From Aulostomus chinensis (taxonomy: Eukaryota > Chordata > Actinopteri > Syngnathiformes > Aulostomidae), in NCBI GenBank assembly GCA_037954235.1, contig JBBMOA010000001.1, positions 361,001 through 425,000 on the forward strand: DNA of 64,000 nucleotides. The letters are read 5' to 3'. The position numbers were made by a program, and so were the translations under genes. Positions 33,899 to 46,600 of the stretch are shown piece by piece (position 1 is the stretch's first letter; every line of letters starts with the position of its first letter). The notes beneath the pieces were generated by a model that worked only from the letters and a program-made list of their open reading frames with translations, ran no database searches and had not been told where the DNA came from.

Positions 33899-35869
33899 GC
33901 ATCATTTTGAGGTTCGTAGCAACTCTCACTGCATTACTGTCGCATCATTTTGAGGTTTGTAGCAACTCTCACTACATTACTGGAAGCATCAGTTTGAGCA
34001 TCGTAGCAACTCTGCCTACATCACTTTAGCATCATTTCTTCGGTTAGAAGCAACTCTCATGACATCACTTTAGCATGATTTTGAAATTACAATCAACTCT
34101 CACCACAACACTGTCAGCATAATTTCTTAGGTTAGTAGCAACTGTCATAACATCACTGTAGCATCATTTTGAGGACCGTAGCAACCCTCATTACATCACT
34201 GTAGCATCATTTTGAGGATCGTAGCAACTCTCAATACATCATTTTCGCATCATTTTGAGGATAGTCGCAACTCTCACGACATTACTGTAGCATCATTTTG
34301 AGATTCGTAGCAACTCTCACCACATCACTGTAGCATCATTTCTTAGGTAAGAAGCAACTCTCATTACATGACTTTAGCTTGATTTTGAGATTAGTATCAA
34401 CTCTCACTACATCACTGCCACCTCATTTTGAGGATCGGAGCAGCTCTCACTACATCACTGTCGCATCATTTTTAGGATAGTAGCAACTCTCACGTCATTA
34501 CTGTAGCATCATTTTGAGATTCGTAGCAACTCTCACTACATCACTGTAGCATAATTTTGAGGTTCGTAGCAACTCTCACCACATCACTGGAGCATCATTT
34601 CTTCGGTTAGTAGCAACTCTCATTACATCACTGTTGCATCATTTTGAGGTTCGTAGCAACTCTCACCACATCACTGGAGCATCATTTCTTCGTTTAGTAG
34701 CAACTCTCACGACATTACTGTAGCATCATTTTGAGATTCGTAGCAACTCTCATTACATCACTGTAGCATCATTTTGAGGTTCGTAGCAACTCTCACCACA
34801 TCACTGTAGCATCATTTCTTAGGTATGTAGCAACTTTCATTACATCACTTTAGCATGATTTTGAAATTACTATCAACTCTCACCACATGAATGTAGCATC
34901 ATTTTGAGGATCGTAGCAACTCTCACGACATCAGTCGCACCATTTTGACATTTGTAGCAACTCTCAATTCATCACTGTAGCATCATTTCTTAGGTCAGTA
35001 GCAACTCCCATGACATCACTGTAGCATCATTTTGAGGTTTGTAGCAACTCTTACAACATTAATGGAAGCATCAGTTTGAGCATCGTAGCAACTCTGCCTA
35101 CATCACTGTAGCATCATTTCTTAGGTAAATAGCAACTCTCATTACATCACTTTAGCATGATTTTGAAATTACTATCAACTCTCACCACATCACGGTAGCA
35201 TCATTTCTTAGGTTTGTAGCAAATCACATTACATCACTCTAGCATCTTTTTGAGATTAGTAGCAACCCTCATTACATCACTGTAGCATCATTTTGCGGTT
35301 CGTAGCAAACCTCACTACATCACTGTAGCATCATTTCTTAGGGAAGTAGCAACTCTCATTACACCGCTTTAGCATTATTTTGAAATTACTATCAACTCTC
35401 ACTGCATCACTGTAGCATCACTTCTTAGATTTGTAGCAACTCTCATTACATCACTTTAGCATCATTTTGAGATTAGTATCAACTCTCACTACATCACTGT
35501 CAGCATCATTTTGAGATTAGTTTCAACTCTCACAACATCATTGCCAACTCATTTTGAGGATCGTAGCAACTCTCACCACATCACTGTCGCATCATTTTGA
35601 GGATCGTAGCAACTCTCACTACTTCACTGTCGCATCATTTTGAGGATAGTCGCAACTCTCGCGACATTACTGCAGCATCATTTTGAGATTCGTAGGAACT
35701 CTCATTACATCACTGTAGCATTATTTTGAGGTTCGTAGCAACTCTCACCACATCACTGTAGCATCATTTCTTAGGTAAGTAGCAACTCTCATTACATCAC
35801 TGTAGCATCATTTTGAGGTCCGTAGCAACTCTCACCACATCACTGTCGCATCATTTCTCAGGTAAGTAG

Positions 35870-38190
35870 CAACTCTCATGACATCACTTTAGCATGATTT
35901 TGAAATAACTATCAACTCTCAGCACATGTCTGTAGCATAATTTCATAGGTTTGTAGCAACTCTCATTACATCACTCTAGCATCATTTGGTCATTTGTAGC
36001 AACTCTCATTACATCACTGTAGCATCATTTCTTAGGTTTGTAGCCACTCTCATTACATCACTTAAGCATCATTTGGACATTTGTGGCAACTCTCATTACA
36101 TCACTGTAGCATCATTTTGCGGTTCGTAGCAACTCTCACTACACCACTTTAGCATTATTTTGAAATTAGTATCAACTCTCACCACATCACTGTAGCATCA
36201 CTTCTTAGGTTTGTCGCAACTCTCATTACATCACTTAACATCATTTTGAGGATCGTAGCAACTCTCACGACATCACTGTCGCATCATTTTGAGGATAGAG
36301 GCAACTCTCACGACATTACTGTAGCATTATTTTGAGGTTTTAAGCAACTCTCACAACATCACTGTCCCATCATTTTGAGCATCGTAGCAACTCTCACTAC
36401 ATCACTGTACCATCATTTTGAGATTAGTCGCAACTCTCACTACATCACTGTCGCATCATTTCTTAGGTTAGTAGCAACTCTCACCACATCACTGTAGCAT
36501 CATTTCTTAGGTAAATAGCAACCCTCATTACATCACTGTAGCATCATTTTGCGGTTCGTAGCAACTCTCACTACATCACTGTAGCATCATTTCTTAGGGA
36601 AGAATCAACTCTCATTACACCGCTATAGCTTTATTTTGAAATTACTATCAACTCTCACTGCATCACTGTAGCATCATTTCTTAGGTTAGTAGCAACTCCC
36701 ATGACATCACTGTAGCATCATTTTGAGGTTTGTAGCAACTCTCACTACATTACTGGAAGCATCAGTTTGAGCATCGTACCAACTCTGCCTACATCACTGT
36801 AGCATCATTTCTTCGGTTAGAAGCAACTCTCATGACATCACTGTAGCATCATTTCTTAGGGAAGAATCAACTCTCATTACACCGCTATAGCTTTATTTTT
36901 AAATTACTATCAACTCTCACTGCATCACTGTAGCATCAGATTGAGATTAGTATCAACTCTCACTACATCACTGTCAGCATCATTTTGAGATTAGTATCAA
37001 CTCTCACTACATCATTGCCACCTCATTTTGAGGATCGTAGCAACTCTCACCACATCACTGTCGCATCATTTTGAGGATCCTAGCAACTCTCACTACTTCA
37101 CTGTCGCATCATTTTGAGGATTGTCGCAACTCTCGCGACATTACTGCAGCATCATTTTGAGATTTGTAGGAACTCTCATTACATCACTGTAGCATCATTT
37201 TGAGGTTCGTAGCAACTCTCACCACATCACTGTCGCATCATTTCTCAGGTAAGTAGCAACTCTCATGACATCACTTTAGCATGATTTTGAAATAACTATC
37301 AACTCTCAGCACATGTCTGTAGCATAATTTCATAGGTTTGTAGCAACTCTCATTACATCACTCTAGCATCATTTGGTCATTTGTAGCAACTCTCATTACA
37401 TCACTGTAGCATCATTTCTTAGGTTTGTAGCCACTCTCATTACATCACTTAAGCATCATTTGGACATTTGTAGCAACTCTCACTACATCACTGTCGCATC
37501 ATTTCTTAGGTTCGGAGCAACTCTCACCACATCTCTGTAGCATCATTTTGAGGATCGTAGCAAATCTCACCACATCACTGCAGCATCATTTTGAGGATCG
37601 TAGCAACTCTCAATACATCATTGTCGCATCATTTTGAGGATAGTCGCAACTCTCATGACATTACTGTAGCATCATTTCTTAGGTTTGTAGCAAATCTCCT
37701 TACATCACTCTAGCATCATTTCTGAGGTAAGAAGCAACTCCCATGACATCACTGTAGCATCATTTTGAGGTTTGTAGCAACTCTCACTACATTACTGGAA
37801 GCATCAGTTTGAGCATCGTACCAACTCTGCCTACATCACTGTAGCATCATTTCTTCGGTTAGAAGCAACTCTCATGACATCACTTTAGCATGATTTTGAA
37901 ATTACTATCAACTCTCACCACAACACTGTCAGTATAATTTCTTAGGTTAGTAGCAACTGTCATAACATCACTGTAGCATCATTTTGAGGATCGTAGCAAC
38001 TCTCACCACATCACTGTCGCATCATTTTGAAGATCGTAGCAACTCTCACTACATCACTGTAGCATCATTTTGAGGATAGTCGCAACTCTTGCGAAATTAC
38101 TGTAGCATCATTTCTTAGGTAAGTAGCAACTCTCATTACATCACTGTAGCATCATTTTGAGGTTCGTAGCAACTCTCACCACATCACTGT
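35870..38190 (+). repeat. About 2.3-kb duplicated block in subfamily B, copy 1
   Basis: Markers such as GAATCAACTCTCATTACACC (36603) recur 2431 bp later (56 monomers). Near the right end the shift becomes 2475 because copy 2 has one extra 44-bp monomer. Edges are approximate because similarity fades gradually. Confidence 0.75.
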
Positions 38191-38300
38191 CGCATCATTT
38201 CTTAGGTTAGTTGCAACTCTCATTACATCACTGTAGCATCATTTTGAGGTTCGTAGCAACTCTCACCACATCACTGTCGCATCATTTCTTACGGAAGTAG

Positions 38301-40665
38301 CAACTCTCATGACATCACTTTAGCATGATTTTGAAATTACTATCAACTCTCAGCACATGTCTGTAGCATAATTTCATAGGTTTGTAGCAATGCTCATTAC
38401 ATCACTCTAGCATCATTTGGTCATTTGTAGCAACTCTCATTACATCACTGTAGCATCATTTCTTAGGTTTGTAGCCACTCTCATTACATCACTTAAGCAT
38501 CATTTGGACATTTGTGGCAACTCTCATTACATCACTGTAGCATCATTTTGCGGTTCGTAGCAACTCTCACTACACCACTTTAGCATTATTTTGAAATTAG
38601 TATCAACTCTCACCACATCACTGTAGCATCACTTCTTAGGTTTGTCGCAACTCTCATTACATCACTTAACATCATTTTGAGGATCGTAGCAACTCTCACG
38701 ACATCACTGTCGCATCATTTTGAGGATAGAGGCAACTCTCACGACATTACTGTAGCATTATTTTGAGGTTTTAAGCAACTCTCACAACATCACTGTCCCA
38801 TCATTTTGAGCATCGTAGCAACTCTCACTACATCACTGTACCATCATTTTGAGATTAGTCGCAACTCTCACTACATCACTGTCGCATCATTTCTTAGGTT
38901 AGTAGCAACTCTCACCACATCACTGTAGCATCATTTCTTAGGTAAATAGCAACCCTCATTACATCACTGTAGCATCATTTTGCGGTTCGTAGCAACTCTC
39001 ACTACATCACTGTAGCATCATTTCTTAGGGAAGAATCAACTCTCATTACACCGCTATAGCTTTATTTTGAAATTACTATCAACTCTCACTGCATCACTGT
39101 AGCATCATTTCTTAGGTTAGTAGCAACTCCCATGACATCACTGTAGCATCATTTTGAGGTTTGTAGCAACTCTCACTACATTACTGGAAGCATCAGTTTG
39201 AGCATCGTACCAACTCTGCCTACATCACTGTAGCATCATTTCTTCGGTTAGAAGCAACTCTCATGACATCACTGTAGCATCATTTCTTAGGGAAGAATCA
39301 ACTCTCATTACACCGCTATAGCTTTATTTTTAAATTACTATCAACTCTCACTGCATCACTGTAGCATCAGATTGAGATTAGTATCAACTCTCACTACATC
39401 ACTGTCAGCATCATTTTGAGATTAGTATCAACTCTCACTACATCATTGCCACCTCATTTTGAGGATCGTAGCAACTCTCACCACATCACTGTCGCATCAT
39501 TTTGAGGATCCTAGCAACTCTCACTACTTCACTGTCGCATCATTTTGAGGATTGTCGCAACTCTCGCGACATTACTGCAGCATCATTTTGAGATTTGTAG
39601 GAACTCTCATTACATCACTGTAGCATCATTTTGAGGTTCGTAGCAACTCTCACCACATCACTGTCGCATCATTTCTCAGGTAAGTAGCAACTCTCATGAC
39701 ATCACTTTAGCATGATTTTGAAATAACTATCAACTCTCAGCACATGTCTGTAGCATAATTTCATAGGTTTGTAGCAACTCTCATTACATCACTCTAGCAT
39801 CATTTGGTCATTTGTAGCAACTCTCATTACATCACTGTAGCATCATTTCTTAGGTTTGTAGCCACTCTCATTACATCACTTAAGCATCATTTGGACATTT
39901 GTAGCAACTCTCACTACATCACTGTCGCATCATTTCTTAGGTTAGTAGCAACTCTCACTACATCACTGTCGCATCATTTCTTAGGTTCGGAGCAACTCTC
40001 ACCACATCTCTGTAGCATCATTTTGAGGATCGTAGCAAATCTCACCACATCACTGCAGCATCATTTTGAGGATCGTAGCAACTCTCAATACATCATTGTC
40101 GCATCATTTTGAGGATAGTCGCAACTCTCACGACATTACTGTAGCATCATTTCTTAGGTTTGTAGCAAATCTCCTTACATCACTCTAGCATCATTTCTGA
40201 GGTTAGGAGCAACTCCCATGACATCACTGTAGCATCATTTTGAGGTTTGTAGCAACTCTCACTACATTACTGGAAGCATCAGTTTGAGCATCGTACCAAC
40301 TCTGCCTACATCACTGTAGCATCATTTCTTCGGTTAGAAGCAACTCTCATGACATCACTTTAGCATGATTTTGAAATTACTATCAACTCTCACCACAACA
40401 CTGTCAGTATAATTTCTTAGGTTAGTAGCAACTGTCATAACATCACTGTAGCATCATTTTGAGGATCGTAGCAACTCTCACCACATCACTGTCGCATCAT
40501 TTTGAAGATCGTAGCAACTCTCACTACATCACTGTAGCATCATTTTGAGGATAGTCGCAACTCTTGCGAAATTACTGTAGCATCATTTCTTAGGTAAGTA
40601 GCAACTCTCATTACATCACTGTAGCATCATTTTGAGGTTCGTAGCAACTCTCACCACATCACTGT
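38301..40665 (+). repeat. About 2.3-kb duplicated block in subfamily B, copy 2 (one extra monomer)
   Basis: Copy of 35870-38190. Near 39920-39965 the unit with CTGTCGCATCATTTCTTAGG occurs twice in a row where copy 1 has it once, a single-monomer expansion of 44 bp. The flanks are otherwise collinear. Confidence 0.75.
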
Positions 40666-43629
40666 AGCATCATTTCTTAGGTAAGTAGCAACTCTCATTA
40701 CATCACTGTAGCATCATTTTGTGGTTCGTAGCAACTCTCACTACACCACTTTAGCATTATTTGTAAATTAGTATCAACTCTCACCACATCACTGTAGCAT
40801 CACTTCTTAGGTTTGTAGCAACTCTCATTACATCACTTAAGCATCATTTTGAGGATAGTCGCAACTCTCACGACATTACTGTTGCATCATTTTGAGATTC
40901 GTAGCAACTCTCATTACTCATTGTAGCATCATTTTGAGGATCGTAGCAACTCTCACTACATCACTGTCGCATCTTTTTGAGGGAAGTAGCAACTCTCATT
41001 TCATCACTGTAGCATCATTTTGAGGATAGTCGCAACTCTCGCGAAGTTACTGAAGCATCATTTTGAGATTCGTAGGAACTCTCATTACATCACTGTAGCA
41101 TCATTTTGAGGTTCGTAGCAACTCTCACCACATCACTGTAGCATCATTTCTTAGGTAAGTAGCAACTCTCATTACATCACTGTAGCATCATTTTGAGGTT
41201 CGTAGCAACTCTCACCACATCACTGTCGCATCATTTCTGAGGTAAGTAGCAACTCTCATTACATCACTTTAGCATGATTTTGAAATTACTATCAACTCTC
41301 AGCACATGACTGTCGCATCATTTCTTAGGTTTGCAGCAACTCTCATTACATCACTCTAGCATCATTTGGACATTTGTAGCAACTCTCATTACATCACTGT
41401 CGTATCATTTTGAGGATTGTCGCAACTCTCACAACATTACTGGAGCATCATTTTGAGATTCCTAGCAACTGTCATTACATCACTGTAGCATCATTTTGAG
41501 GTTCGTAGCAACTCTCACCACATCACTGTAGCATCATTTCTTAGGTAAGTAGCAACTCTCATTACATCACTGTCGCATCTTTTTGAGGGAAGTAGCAACT
41601 CTCATTTCATCACTGTAGCATCATTTTGAGGATAGTCGCAACTCTCGCGAAGTTACTGAAGCATCATTTTGAGATTCGTAGGAACTCTCATTACATCACT
41701 GTAGCATCATTTTGAGGTTCGTAGCAACTCTCACCACATCACTGTAGCATCATTTCTTAGGTAAGTAGCAACTCTCATTACATCACTGTAGCATCATTTT
41801 GCGGTTCGTAGCAACTCTCACTACACCACTTTAGCATTATTTTGAAATTAGTATCAACTCTCACCACATCACTGTAGCATCACTTCTTAGGTTTGTCGCA
41901 ACTCTCATTACATCACTTAACATCATTTTGAGGATCGTAGCAACTCTCACTACATCACTTTAGTATCATTTTGAGGATAGTCGCAACTCTCACGACATTA
42001 CTGTATCATCATTTTGAGATTCGTAGCAACTCTCATTACATCACTGTAGCATCATTTTGAGGACCGTAGCAACTCTCACAACATCACTTTAGCATGATTT
42101 TTAAATTACTATCAACACTCACCACATCACTGTAGCATAACTTCTTAGGTTAGTAGCAACTCTCATTACATCACTGTAGCATCATTTTGAGATCCGTAGC
42201 AACTCTCACCACATCACTGTAGCATCATTTCTTTGGTTAGTAGCAATTCTTATGACATCACTGTAGCATCGTTTCTTAGGTTAGTAGCAACTCTCACTAC
42301 ATCACTTTCAGCATCATTTTGAGGTTCGTAGCAACTCTCACGACGTTACTGTCAGCATCATTTTGAGCATCGTAGCAACTCTCACTACATCACTGTAACC
42401 ATCATTTTGAGATTAGTCGCAACTCTCATTACATCACTGTCGCATCATTTCTTAGGTTAGTAGCAACTCTCACCACATCACTGTAGCATCATTTCTTAGG
42501 TAAATAGCAACCCTCTTTACATCACTGTAGCATCATTTTGCGGTTCGTAGCAACTCTCACTACATCACTGTAGCATCATTTCTTAGGGAAGTATCAACTC
42601 TCATTACACAGCTTTAGCTTTATTTTGAAATTACTATCAACTCTCACTGCATCACTGTAGCATCATTTCTTAGGTTAGTAGCAACTCCCATGACATCACT
42701 GTAGCATCATTTTGAGGTTTGTAGCAACTCTCACTACAATACTGGAAGCATCATTTTGACATTTGTAGCAACTCTCATTTCATCACTGTAGCATCATTTC
42801 TTAGGTTAGTAGCAACTCCCATGACATCACTGTAGCATCATTTTGAGGTTTGTAGCAACTCTCACTACATTACTGTAGCATCATTTTGATATTCGTAGCA
42901 ACTCTCATTACATCACTGTTGCATCATTTTAAGGATCGTAGCAACTCTCATGACATCACTTTAGCATGATTTTGAAATTACTATCAACTCTCACCACAAC
43001 ACTGTCAGTATAATTTCTTAGGTTAGTAGCAACTGTCATAACATCACTGTAGCATCATTTTGAGGATCTTAGCAACTCTCACCACATCACTGTAGCATCA
43101 TTTTGAGGATCGTAGCAACTCTCAATACATCATTGTCGCATCATTTTGAGGATAGTCGCAACTCTCACGACATTACTGTAGCATCATTTCTTAGGTTTGT
43201 AGCAAATCTCATTACATCACTCTAGCATCATTTTGAGATTCGTAGCAACTCTCATTACATCACTGTTGCATCATTTTGAGGTTCGTAGCAACTCTCACCA
43301 CATCACTGTACCATCATTTCTAAGGTAAGTAGCAACTCTCATTACATCACTTTAGCATGATTTTGAAATTACTATCAACTCTCACCACATCACTGTCGCA
43401 TTAAATTGAGGTTGGTAGCAACTCTTACTACGTGACTGTCAGCATCACTTTGAGGTTGTTCGAAACACTGACAACATTACTGGAAGCATCACTGAGTTTA
43501 TTACCAACTTTCACTACATTACTTTAGCATCATTTTGCGTTCATTAGCAATTCTTACGACATCACTGTCCCATCAGTTTGAGATCATTCCCAATTCTTCT
43601 GACATCACTGTCGCATTATTTTGATGTTC

Positions 43630-43690
43630 GTAGCAACTTTTAAATAAATTGCCTTGCCTTTTACTACATTACCGTTGCATTATTTAAAGG
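43630..43690. other. Irregular monomer with foreign-looking insert
   Basis: Between GTAGCAACTTTTA and TTTTACTACATTACCG the sequence AATAAATTGCCTTGCC interrupts the monomer. No other copy of this stretch was noticed in the window. It lies about 250 bp inside subfamily A, close to the A/B transition. Confidence 0.6.
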
Positions 43691-46600
43691 TTCGTAGCAA
43701 CTCTTACTACATTACTGTCAGCATCACTTTGAGTTTATTAGAAACTATCACTACATTACAGTTAGCATCATTTTGAGTTTATTAGCAATTCATAGACATC
43801 ACTGTACCATTAAATTGAGGTAAGTAGCGACACTTACTACATGACTGTCAGCATCACTTTGAGGTTATTCGAAACGTTCACTCCATTACTGTTAGCATCA
43901 TTTTGAGTTCATTAGCAATTCTTACTAAATCACTGTCGCATCATTTTGAGATCTTTAGCAATTCTTCTGACATTACTGTCGCATTATTTTGATGTTCGGA
44001 GCAACTCTTACTACATGACTGTCAGCATCACTTTGAGGTTGTTCGAAACACTTACTACATTACTGTTAGCATCATTTTGAGTTCATTAGCAATTCTTACT
44101 AAATCACTGTTGCATCATTTTGAGATCTTTAGCAATTCTTCTGACATGACTGTCGCATTATTTTGAGGTTAGTGGCAACTCTTACTACATGACTGTCAGC
44201 ATCACTTTGAGGTTGTTCGAAACACTTACTGCATTACTGTTAGCATCACTGAGTTTATTTGCAACTATCACTACATTACTGTTAGCATCATTTTGAGTTC
44301 ATTAGCAATTCTTCTGACATCACTGTCGCGATATTTTGATGTTCGTAGCAACTTTTACTACATTACTGTCGCATTATTTTGAGGTTCGTAGCAACTCTTA
44401 GTCCATGACTGTCAGCATCACTTTGAGGTTATTCGAAACTTTCACTCCATTACTGTTAGCATGATTTTAAGTTCATTAGCAATTCTTACTAAATCACTGT
44501 CGCATCATTTTGAGATCATTAGCAATTCTTCTGACATCACTGTTGCATTATTTTGATGTTCGTAGCAACTCTTACTACTTTACTGTTGCATTATTTTAAG
44601 GTTTGTAGCAACCCTTACCACATGACTGTCATAATCACTTTGAGGTTGTTCAAAACACTTACTACATTACTGTCAGCATCACTTTGAGTTCATTAGCAAC
44701 TATCACTACATTACTGTTAGCATCATTTTGAGTTTATTAGCAATTCATAGACATCACATTACCATTAAATTGAGGTTAGTAGCAACACTTACTTCATGAC
44801 TGTCAGCATGACTTTGAGGTTCTTCGAAACTTTCACTCCATTACTGTTAGCATAATTTTGAGTTCATTAGCAATTCTTACTACATCACTGTCGCATCATT
44901 TTGAGATCATTAGCAATTCTTCTGACATCACTGTCGCATTATTTTGATATTCGTAGCAACTCTTACTACATTACTGTCAGCATCACTTTGAGGTTATTGG
45001 AAACTTTCACTCCATTACTGTTAGCATCATTTTGAGTTCATTAGCAATTATTCCTACATCACTGTTGCATCATTTTGAGATCATTAGCAGTTCTTCCGAC
45101 ATCACTGTCGCATTATTTTGAGGTTCGTTGCAACTCTTACTACATGACTGTCAGCATCACTTTGAGGTTGTTCGAAACACTTACTACATTACTGTAAGCA
45201 TCACTGAGTTTCTTCGCAACTATCACTACATTACTGTTAGCATCATCTTGAGTTCATGAGCAATTCTTCCGACATCACTGTCGCAATATTTTGAGATTCG
45301 TAGCAACTTTTACGACATCACTTTCGTATTTTTTTTGAGGTTCGTAGCAACTCTTACTATATGACTGACAGGATCACTTTGAGGTTATTCGAAATGTTCA
45401 CTCCATTACTGTTAGCATCATTTTGAGTTCATTAGCAATTCTTACTAAATCACTGTTGCATCATTTTGAGATCTTTAGCAATTCTTCTGACATGACTGTC
45501 GCATTATTTTGAGGTTAGTGGCAACTCTTACTACATTACTGTAAGCATCACTGAGTTTATTTGCAACTATCACTACATTACTGTTAGCATCATTTTGAGT
45601 TCATTAGCAATTCTTACTAAATCACTGTTGCATCATTTTGAGATCTTTAGCAATTCTTCTGACATGACTGTCGCAATTTTTTGAGGTTCGTAGCAACTTT
45701 TACTACATTACTGTCGCATCACTTTGAGGTTATTCGAAAGTTTCACTCCATTACTGTTAGCATTTTTTTGAGTTCATTAGTAATTCTTACGACATCACTG
45801 TCACATCATTTTGAGATCATTACCAATTCTTCTGACATCACTGTCGCATCATTTTTACATCTTTAGCAATTCTTCTGACATCACTGTCGTATTATTTTGA
45901 GGTTCGTAGCAACTCTTACTACATGACTGTCAGCATCACTTTGAGGTTGTTCGAAACACTTACTACATCACTGTCAGCATCACTGAGTTGATTAGCAACT
46001 ATCACTACATTACTGTTAGCATCATTTTGAGTTCATTAGCAATTCTTCCGACATCACTGTCGCAATATTTTGAGGTTCGTAGCAACTTTTACTACAGTAC
46101 TGTCGCATTATTTTGAGGTTCGTAGCAACTTTTACTACATGACTGTCAGCATCTCTGTGAGTTTATTCGAAACTTTCACTCCATTACTGTTAGCATCATT
46201 TTGAGTTCACTAGCAATTCTTACTACTTCACTGTCGAATCATTTTGAGATCATTAGCAATTCTTCTGACATCACTGTCGCATTATTTTGAGGTTCGTAGC
46301 AACTCTTCCTACATGACTGTCAGCATCACTGAGGTTATTTGAAACACTTACTACATTACTTCAAGCATCACTGAGTTGATTAGCAACTATCACTACATTA
46401 CTTTTAGCATCATTTAAGTTCGTTAGCAATTCTTCTGACATAACTGTCGCAATATTTTGAGGTTCGTCACAACTTTTACAACATTACTGTCGCATTATTT
46501 TGAGGTTCGTAGCAACTCTTCGTACATGACTGTCAGCATCACTTTGAGGTTATTCGAAAGTTTCACTCCATTACTGTTAGCATCATTTTGAGTTCATTAG

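Larger units (their letters stand above)
33899..43395 (+). repeat. Satellite subfamily B domain of the right array
   Basis: The monomers here differ from those of subfamily A. Typical blocks are AACTCTCATTACATCACTG, CATTTCTTAGGT (replacing CATTTTGAGGTT) and a variant TTAGCATGATTTTGAAATT. The 44-bp forms with CTGTTAGCATC that mark subfamily A are nearly absent, so the pentamer is not evident and units alternate more simply. This domain touches the island on the right side only. Confidence 0.85.

Noticed and set aside
33899..43395. Telomere-like repeat from the CTTAGG word in subfamily B
   Set aside because: The word occurs once per monomer at 43-bp or larger spacing and is never in tandem.
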